A stretch of 64,000 bases of DNA from Streptomyces sp. NBC_01255 (GTDB taxonomy: Bacteria > Actinomycetota > Actinomycetes > Streptomycetales > Streptomycetaceae). Position 1 is the stretch's first letter. Each line of letters opens with the position of its first letter. The DNA is taken from the NCBI RefSeq assembly GCF_036226445.1, contig NZ_CP108474.1, positions 2,170,001-2,234,000 of the forward strand, in the 5' to 3' direction. The notes under the pieces are model-generated. The model ran no database searches. It had not been told where the DNA came from and was given only the letters and a program-made list of their open reading frames with translations. Shown here piece by piece: positions 58,979 to 64,000 of this stretch. The translations under genes were made by a program, and so were the position numbers.

Positions 58979-59893
58979 CTAGGAGAGGTCCTTCTTGGCG
59001 CCGTCGGGCGCGAGGTCGACGAGCTTCCCGTCGATGCCCTGCTCCTTGAACGCCGTCACCAGGGACTTCAGGTCTTCGGAGTAGATGTTCCAGCTGTCGG
59101 TGTGGACCGGGACGACCTTGCGGGGGTCGAGGTCCTTCGCCACCAGGGCCGCGTTCTTCGAGGTGAGGGTCAGCGGCGCGTTGTCGAGGATCGCGGGGGT
59201 GCGGGCGGCGCCGGCGAAGAGGACGGCCGTGTCGATGGGGCCGATCTCCTTCCTGACGCGGTCCCCTACCTGCTTCGCGACCTTGACCGAGGCGTTGTCG
59301 CCGGAGATGTAGGTGGTGGGGACGCCGTCGCCGCTGAGGACGAAGCCGGTGACCTCGCCGTCCGCCCCGCGGTCCACTCCGTCCGGCCCGTGCAGGGCGG
59401 GCACCGCGGTGACGGTGACGCTGCCGCCGGAGGTCTTCAGCTCGTGGGTGGCCCAGGCCTTCATGCCCGTGACGTGGTCGCCGAGGCGCTGCCGCGCGCC
59501 GGGCGTGGAGAGGACGACGGGCACGGTCTTGAGCAGCTCGCGGCCCTTGTCGTCGAGGTTGTCGTCGTGCTGGTCGTGCGAGAGCAGGACGGCGTCGATC
59601 TCGCCGACCGCGCCGGCGTCGACCGCCGGGGCCTGGATCTTCTCCAGGCCGCTCTTGTACTTCTTCGGCGCGTCGAAGGTCGGGTCGAGCAGGATGCGCA
59701 GGCCGGCGATCTCCAGGATCGTGGTCGGCCCGCCGACGTGCGTGGCGGTGAACGCGGGCTTGTCGCCCTCGGGCGTGGCCGATGCCTTCGCGCCGTCGGC
59801 GGTGTCCTTGCCGCCACAGGCGGCGAGGAGGGCCACGCCCGTGGTGGCTGCGACGGCGCCGGTGGCGACACGGAGGACAGTCGAACGGTTCAT
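58979..59893 (-). CDS. MBL-fold metallo-hydrolase lipoprotein (UlaG-like)
   Basis: A 304-residue exported protein. The lipoprotein signal peptide ends in ALLAAC (C26), so the mature enzyme is anchored outside the membrane. The domain resembles UlaG-type metallo-beta-lactamase-fold hydrolases: GPTTILEIAGLRILLDPTFD, LLSHDQHDDNLDD (metal site), VPALHGPDGV, TYISGDNAS and VPVHTDSWNIYS. The divergent TetR gene across a 181-base region is its likely regulator. Substrate unknown. Confidence 0.85.
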   Translation of the reverse strand: MNRSTVLRVATGAVAATTGVALLAACGGKDTADGAKASATPEGDKPAFTATHVGGPTTILEIAGLRILLDPTFDAPKKYKSGLEKIQAPAVDAGAVGEIDAVLLSHDQHDDNLDDKGRELLKTVPVVLSTPGARQRLGDHVTGMKAWATHELKTSGGSVTVTAVPALHGPDGVDRGADGEVTGFVLSGDGVPTTYISGDNASVKVAKQVGDRVRKEIGPIDTAVLFAGAARTPAILDNAPLTLTSKNAALVAKDLDPRKVVPVHTDSWNIYSEDLKSLVTAFKEQGIDGKLVDLAPDGAKKDLS

Positions 59894-59933
59894 CGGGGAT
59901 TACCAGCTCTCTCGTTGCGAACGAGCGACGTCC

Positions 59934-59981
59934 CGGAGGACGGATCGGAGGACGTCTCGGAGGACGTCTCGGAGGACGTCT
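59934..59981. repeat. 12-bp tandem repeat (CGGAGGACGTCT) in the MBL/TetR intergenic region
   Basis: Three perfect units (59946-59957, 59958-59969, 59970-59981) follow one imperfect unit (59934-59945), and a partial unit (CGGAGG) comes after. Each unit contains the palindrome GACGTC. The array sits 40-90 bases upstream of the lipoprotein start, so copy number could modulate its promoter or leader. Confidence 0.9.
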
Positions 59982-60014
59982 CGGAGGCGGCCACCCCCCG
60001 GGGACGTTCATCAC

Positions 60015-60065
60015 GCTAACACATCACGTAATCATCGATAACACCGTCTTGTTAGCGCTGTTATC
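60015..60065. promoter_or_regulatory. Candidate TetR operator cluster: nested inverted repeats
   Basis: GCTAACA (60015-60021), GATAACA (60037-60043), TGTTAGC (60050-60056) and TGTTATC (60059-60065) make two interleaved inverted repeats, GCTAACA/TGTTAGC and GATAACA/TGTTATC. They end 9 bases before the tetR ATG. This is the expected arrangement for autorepression and control of the divergent lipoprotein gene. Confidence 0.55.
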
Positions 60066-60074
60066 GTGGGAGCC

Positions 60075-60764
60075 ATGTCGACGGCACGAGAGCGCATCCT
60101 GGAAGCCACCGAGGAACTGCTCGCCACCAAGGACGCCCTGGCGATCTCGACCCGGGCCATCTGCGACCGGGCGAAGGTCGGCATGCCCGAGATCTATCGC
60201 CAGTTCGGCGACAAGCAGGGGCTGCTCACCGCGGTCGCCGACATCGGCTTCGAGCGGTTCCTCGCGGCCAAGAGGCGCAATCCGCTCACCGGCGATCCCG
60301 TGGCGGACCTGCGGACGGCCTGGGACAGCCACGTCGCGTTCGCGCTGCGCAACCCGTACCTGTACCGCTTGATGTTCACGCCGACGGGCGACGCCAAGCC
60401 GCAGGCGATCAAGGAGGCGCAGGCCATCCTCCTGACGGCCGTGGAGCGCTGCCGGGACGCCGGGCGGCTGCGCATGACCCCCGAGCTGGCCGGGCAGTCG
60501 ATCCTCTCCGCCAACGTGGGCGTGTGCATGATGGCGCTGTCGTTCCCCGAACTGTTCGCGGGCGACGAGATCTCCTACGCGGTGCGCGACGCCGTCATCG
60601 GCAAGGCCACCGGGGACGAGCGCGAGGACTCCAGGATCGGCACGGCGACGGTCCTCGCCCAGGCGTTGGTCGGCACCCTCACGGGCACGTCACCCGTCAG
60701 CGGCGCCGCCCTCGACCACCTGACTCGCTCGCTCCGCCCGCCTACCGCGCCCCCGGAGGCGTAA
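60075..60764 (+). CDS. TetR/AcrR-family transcriptional regulator
   Basis: A 229-residue regulator. HTH: ISTRAICDRAKVGMPEIYRQFGDKQGLLTAV (about 25-55), with the C-terminal TetR_C domain including LYRLMFTPTGDA and LAGQSILSANVGVCMMALSFPELF, typical of the WHG-type ligand domain. Start is the ATG at 60075; an in-frame GTG at 60066 adds three residues. Palindromic elements directly upstream suggest autoregulation. The 3' end overlaps the converging GlxA-type gene by 23 bases. Confidence 0.87.
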   Translation: MSTARERILEATEELLATKDALAISTRAICDRAKVGMPEIYRQFGDKQGLLTAVADIGFERFLAAKRRNPLTGDPVADLRTAWDSHVAFALRNPYLYRLMFTPTGDAKPQAIKEAQAILLTAVERCRDAGRLRMTPELAGQSILSANVGVCMMALSFPELFAGDEISYAVRDAVIGKATGDEREDSRIGTATVLAQALVGTLTGTSPVSGAALDHLTRSLRPPTAPPEA

Positions 60765-61731
60765 CGGCTTCGCGGCCGGGCCCTTCGGGGCGGGACCGCG
60801 AGCGGAAGGTGCGGCGGTACGCGTCCGGGGGCACGCCGACCGTGCGATGGAAGTGCCGGCGCAGCGTCGTGGCGGTGCCCATGCCGGTCGCCGTCGCGAT
60901 GGCCTCGACGCTGTCGTCGGTGGCTTCCAGCAACTCCTGGGCGCGGCGGATGCGTTGCGTCAGCAGCCACTGGAGCGGGGTCGTGCCGGTCGCCGCCCTG
61001 AAATGGCGGCCCAGGTGGCGCGAGCTCATCCGCGCCTGACGGGCCAGGTCCTCCACGGTCAGCGGCCGGTCGAGGCGTTCGACGATCCAGGGGAGCAGGC
61101 CGGTGAGCGGGTGGTCGTCCTGGGCGGGTACCGGGGCGGTGACGAACTGGGCCTGGCCACCGGCCCGGTGCGGGGGCACCACCAGGCGGCGGGCGACCGT
61201 GTTGGCGATCGCCGGACCGTGGTCGAGGCGGACCAGATGCAGGCACAGGTCCATCGCTGCGGCCTTGCCGGCGGAGGTGAGCACGCTGCCGTTGTCCACG
61301 TAGAGCACGTCCGGATCGACCTCGACCCCGGGGTAGCGGTCGGCCAGGACCCGCGTGTGCGCCCAGTGCGTGGTCGCGCGCCGCCCGTCGAGGAGCCCTG
61401 CGGCGGCCAGGACGAACGCGCCCGTGCACAGGGAGACCACCCGCGCGCCCGCCTCGTGGGCCGCGCGCACGGCGTCGACCAGCTCGGCGGGCGGGTCCAC
61501 GTCGACGTCGGCCCAGCCGGGGACGATCACCGTGTCGGCGTACGGGAGCCGGTCGAGCCCGTGGTCGGGCTCCAGGTGGAACCTGCCGACCCGCACGGCG
61601 CCGGGCCCGTGGACGGCGAACTCGTACCAGGGGTCGACCAGGTGGGTCAGGTCGGCGCCGAAAACCTCGTACGCCACGGAGAGTTCGAAGTGCAGCATTC
61701 CGTCGGTGACGGCCAACGCGACTGTCTTCAT
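60742..61731 (-). CDS. GlxA-type AraC-family regulator (DJ-1/PfpI domain plus AraC HTH)
   Basis: A 329-residue protein. The N-terminal DJ-1/PfpI-like domain (about 1-190) carries VVSLCTGAFVLAAAGLLDGRRATTHW with the nucleophile-elbow Cys. The C-terminal AraC domain (about 225-315) has two HTHs (TVEDLARQARMSSRHLGRHFRAATG and SVEAIATATGMGTATTLRRHF). Start is set at MKTVALAV, the usual beginning of this family. It is divergent from the saccharopine-dehydrogenase-like gene, its probable target. Confidence 0.9.
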   Translation of the reverse strand: MKTVALAVTDGMLHFELSVAYEVFGADLTHLVDPWYEFAVHGPGAVRVGRFHLEPDHGLDRLPYADTVIVPGWADVDVDPPAELVDAVRAAHEAGARVVSLCTGAFVLAAAGLLDGRRATTHWAHTRVLADRYPGVEVDPDVLYVDNGSVLTSAGKAAAMDLCLHLVRLDHGPAIANTVARRLVVPPHRAGGQAQFVTAPVPAQDDHPLTGLLPWIVERLDRPLTVEDLARQARMSSRHLGRHFRAATGTTPLQWLLTQRIRRAQELLEATDDSVEAIATATGMGTATTLRRHFHRTVGVPPDAYRRTFRSRSRPEGPGREAVTPPGAR

Positions 61732-61834
61732 GTCCGAAATTGTACGCACCACGTCGTTCCAGACACTCACGTCGCTCGATCACCACCCCGCAAGATGTTC
61801 ATAGTTGAACAACTCGGAGCGACAGGAGAAGTCG
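61732..61834. promoter_or_regulatory. Divergent promoter region of the GlxA-type regulator and its neighbour
   Basis: 103 bases, locally AT-rich around ATGTTCATAGTTGAACAACT. The stretch GTTCATAGTTGAAC is an imperfect inverted repeat (GTTCA/TGAAC with a 4-base centre) and may be the operator. An AGGAGAA ribosome site precedes the downstream ATG. Confidence 0.5.
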
Positions 61835-62872
61835 ATGACTGCAGGTCAGGCGGTAGCGGTGTTCGGTGCTTACGGGCACACCGGGCGGTTCGTGGTGGCG
61901 GAGCTGCTGAACCGGGGCTTCGCGCCGGTCCTGACCGGACGCGACACGGACAAGCTGGAGGCGCTCGGCGCGTCCCACCCGGGGCTCGCCGTCCGGCCGG
62001 CCACGGTCGACGACGCGGCCTCGCTGGACCGCGCCCTGGCCGGCGTGGCCGCCGTGATCAACGTCGCCGGACCCTTCGCCTCGACGGCCGCCCCGGTGAT
62101 CGAGGCGGCGCTGCGCGCCGGGATCCCGTACGTGGACGTGGCCGCCGAGCTGGAGGCCAACGCCGACACCTTCGAGCGGTTCGCGGACCGCGCCGCCGAC
62201 GCAGGAACGGTCGTGATCCCGGCGATGGCCTTCTTCGGCGGCCTCGGCGACCTGCTGGTCACCGCGGCGATGGGCGACTGGACCTCGGCCGACGAGGCCC
62301 ATGTCGCGTACGCGCTGAGCAGCTGGCACCCCACCGCCGGAACCCGGAGCGCGGGCACCGTCTCCCGGGAGCGCAGGGAGGGCCGGCGCGTCGTGTTCAG
62401 CGAGGGCCGGATGCAGTACCGCGACGACGCTCCGCCGACGACGAAGTGGTCCTTCCCCGACCCGACCGGCGTCCGGTCCGTCATCGGCGAGTTCACGATG
62501 GCCGACGTCGTCACCGTCCCGAGCCACCTGGCCATCCCCGAGGTGCGCACCTACATGACGGTGGAGGCGGCCAGGGACGTGGTGGCGCCGGAGACGCCGG
62601 CGCCGACCGCGGTCGACGAAAGCGGTCGCTCGGACCAGACCTTCGTCGTCGACGTCGTCGTGCGCTCCGGCGACGAGGAACGGCGTGCCACGGCGAGCGG
62701 CCAGGACATCTACGCCTTCAGCGCGCCGCTCGCGGTGGAAGCGGTCCACCGCGTCCTCACGGGGCAGGTCAGGACGGTCGGCGTCGCCTCCGCCGGTGCG
62801 ATCTTCGACGCACCGGACTTCCTCCGCGCGCTGTCCGAGCGGACGTCGCTGTCCGTCGGACCGCGTGGGTGA
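61835..62872 (+). CDS. Saccharopine dehydrogenase-like NAD(P)-binding protein
   Basis: A 345-residue protein. The N-terminal Rossmann fold has VAVFGAYGHTGRFVVAELLNRG and LTGRDTDKL, then VINVAGPFASTAAPVIEAAL and IPYVDVAAE. This matches the saccharopine-dehydrogenase-like/trans-acting enoyl reductase family rather than true lysine enzymes. The C-terminal half is alpha/beta and includes PDFLRALSERTS. The start has an AGGAGAA site. The divergent GlxA-type regulator probably controls it. Confidence 0.85.
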   Translation: MTAGQAVAVFGAYGHTGRFVVAELLNRGFAPVLTGRDTDKLEALGASHPGLAVRPATVDDAASLDRALAGVAAVINVAGPFASTAAPVIEAALRAGIPYVDVAAELEANADTFERFADRAADAGTVVIPAMAFFGGLGDLLVTAAMGDWTSADEAHVAYALSSWHPTAGTRSAGTVSRERREGRRVVFSEGRMQYRDDAPPTTKWSFPDPTGVRSVIGEFTMADVVTVPSHLAIPEVRTYMTVEAARDVVAPETPAPTAVDESGRSDQTFVVDVVVRSGDEERRATASGQDIYAFSAPLAVEAVHRVLTGQVRTVGVASAGAIFDAPDFLRALSERTSLSVGPRG

Positions 62873-62880
62873 GGAGCTCG

Positions 62881-63072
62881 TCAGCGGGCGGCGGGTTCGT
62901 CGGCGACGGCGGGCTCACCCGAGGAGGGAAGCAGTTGCGGGACGCCGTCGACGATCGGATAGCGCCGGCGCAGGCGCGGGTTGTAGAGAGCGCCCCGGAG
63001 CTCGTCCAGGATCAGCGGCCCCTTGTCGAGCGGGCAGGCGAGAATCTTCAGCAGCGGGCTGTCGGGCTTCAT
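62881..63072 (-). CDS. Trm112-family protein
   Basis: A 63-residue protein with the Trm112 pattern: LLKILACPLDKGPL, ALYNPRLRRRYPIVDGVPQLLP. Only one cysteine of the usual zinc pair remains (C13). Trm112-like proteins activate partner methyltransferases or occur as small accessory proteins. The ATG overlaps the stop of the upstream membrane-protein gene (ATGA), so the two are coupled. Confidence 0.85.
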   Translation of the reverse strand: MKPDSPLLKILACPLDKGPLILDELRGALYNPRLRRRYPIVDGVPQLLPSSGEPAVADEPAAR

Positions 63073-63974
63073 GACCGGGTTCCTTCGGGTGTGGGGGTGT
63101 TCGTCTCGTGTCGCGGCAGGGTGAGCAGGACCGTCAGCGCCAGTACGGTGCCGCCGAGACGCAGTAACAGCCGCAACGGGTCGTCGGGGAGCGGCTCGTC
63201 GAACGCGATCGTGCCGCTCACGATGGAGAACACGCAGCTCACCGTCGAGCACACCGGGACGATCAGGGACGCCCGGCAGCGCTGCAGGGCGGTCTGCGAC
63301 AGCACCAGTCCGCTGACGCCTGTCAGCAGCAGGAGGTACGGGTACGGGGAGGCCAGCACGGCGGGCACGGAGCCCATGAGGTCCTCGGTGTCCAGGTGCC
63401 CGGAGACGCCCTTGATCGCGAGCGAGCTGACGCCGTAGATCAGACCGACGGCGACCGCGTAGGCCACTCCGGTGGTCGGCTGCCGATGCCGTCGGCGGGC
63501 ACGCCGCTCCGCGGCCGCGTAGAGCACGAGACCGGCCGCGAGGGTCGGCAGGCACAGGGCCAGCAGGATTCCGGTGGGAGCGGTACGGCTGATCTCCTCG
63601 CTGGTCTCGTAGAGCGAGGCCACCACCATCACAAGGGCCAGACCGATGACGGCCACCGCACGCCGCTCGCGGCCGGAGGGCCGCTCGCCGAGCACCACCG
63701 ACGAGAGCACGAGCAGGAGGACGAGACCGGACAGGAACAGACCCTGGGCAGCGGCGATCGGCAGGGTGCGGTACACGGCCAGCTGCGCGGCGAACCCCAG
63801 GGCCAGCGCCACCGCCCCGCAGATCCACAAGGGCCGGCCGGCCAGCAGCAGGAGGGCCCGTCCCGGCTGTGCGGCGCTCAACGGCGGCATGCCGGCCAGC
63901 GCCCGCTTCTCCAGGACGAAGCCGGTGCTGTACAGGACGTTCGCCACCAGCGCGGCGGCCACACCCCACACCAC
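63069..63974 (-). CDS. DMT/EamA-like multi-pass membrane protein
   Basis: A 301-residue protein with about nine or ten hydrophobic helices in two halves (VWGVAAALVANVLYSTGFVLEKRAL, ALALGFAAQLAVYRTLPIAAAQGLFLSGLVLLLVLSSVVLGERPSG; second half VGLIYGVSSLAIKGVSG to FDEPLPDDPLRLLLRLGGTVLALTVLL). The E-x-P after a helix in each half (GERPSG, DEPLPD) is the drug/metabolite transporter repeat. It starts at GTG with an AGAAGGGAG site near the window edge and appears complete. Coupled to the Trm112-like gene. Confidence 0.8.
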   Translation of the reverse strand: MVWGVAAALVANVLYSTGFVLEKRALAGMPPLSAAQPGRALLLLAGRPLWICGAVALALGFAAQLAVYRTLPIAAAQGLFLSGLVLLLVLSSVVLGERPSGRERRAVAVIGLALVMVVASLYETSEEISRTAPTGILLALCLPTLAAGLVLYAAAERRARRRHRQPTTGVAYAVAVGLIYGVSSLAIKGVSGHLDTEDLMGSVPAVLASPYPYLLLLTGVSGLVLSQTALQRCRASLIVPVCSTVSCVFSIVSGTIAFDEPLPDDPLRLLLRLGGTVLALTVLLTLPRHETNTPTPEGTRS

Positions 63975-64000
63975 GGGCTACTCCCTTCTCGCGTGCACGA

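Overview
The window is chromosomal DNA from a Streptomyces or close relative. The base composition is very GC-rich, GTG and TTG starts are common, neighbouring genes often overlap by 4 bases (ATGA or GTGA), and lineage markers are present: SepH, the CutR/CutS two-component pair, DUF3710, DUF3093 and DUF4193 proteins, and an EspR-like regulator. I saw no rRNA, tRNA, CRISPR array or insertion sequence.

Layout. (1) 0.1-2.8 kb: a minus-strand catabolic operon (DHDPS-family aldolase/deaminase, proline racemase/4-hydroxyproline epimerase, GntR regulator), probably for hydroxyproline use. (2) 3-6.7 kb: a metallophosphoesterase, a PrmC-related methyltransferase, and a CDP-glycerol-transferase-like gene carrying an in-frame 7-bp microsatellite. 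(3) 6.6-12.2 kb: a STAND-type ATPase with TPRs, a membrane protein plus ImmA-like peptidase pair, a small regulator made of two almost identical LuxR DNA-binding domains, and an EspR-like regulator. (4) 12.3-24.5 kb: an accessory biosynthetic cluster. Its core is a minus-strand operon (P450, fatty acyl-AMP ligase, acyl-ACP desaturase, hotdog thioesterase, acyl carrier protein, cyclopropane-synthase-like methyltransferase, second desaturase, phosphopantetheinyl transferase, and a 37-codon membrane ORF). It is flanked by a KAS III-like enzyme, two hotdog proteins, a GNAT, a TauD/TfdA oxygenase and a sarcosine-oxidase-like flavoenzyme. No NRPS or modular PKS is present. The gene content suggests an ACP-tethered, desaturated or methylated fatty acyl product, possibly with an amino-acid-derived part. 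(5) 24.6-25.9 kb: a head-to-head TetR regulator and alpha/beta hydrolase, both apparently missing their 5' ends.

(6) 26-54 kb: conserved core genome. From the rRNA methyltransferase to suhB the order follows a block I recall from Mycobacterium tuberculosis (Rv2689c-Rv2701c): RNA methyltransferase, APC/KimA-like permease, CeoB and CeoC K+ regulatory proteins, DUF3159, OB-fold protein, DUF3710, dUTPase, DUF3093, DUF4193, SuhB. KdpD/KdpE, an orphan ABC ATPase and CutR/CutS are interleaved. Ferrochelatase, an MFS transporter, an aldonolactone oxidase-like enzyme, SepH, a rhodanese and a VOC protein follow. (7) 53-58 kb: a surface-glycan group (polysialyltransferase-like, GT2, YfhO-like). (8) 58-64 kb: small metabolic and regulatory genes (isochorismatase-like hydrolase, metallo-beta-lactamase-fold lipoprotein, TetR, GlxA-type AraC regulator, saccharopine-dehydrogenase-like protein, Trm112-like protein, DMT-family membrane protein).

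All functional calls come from reading motifs, lengths and gene order. No database search was run.
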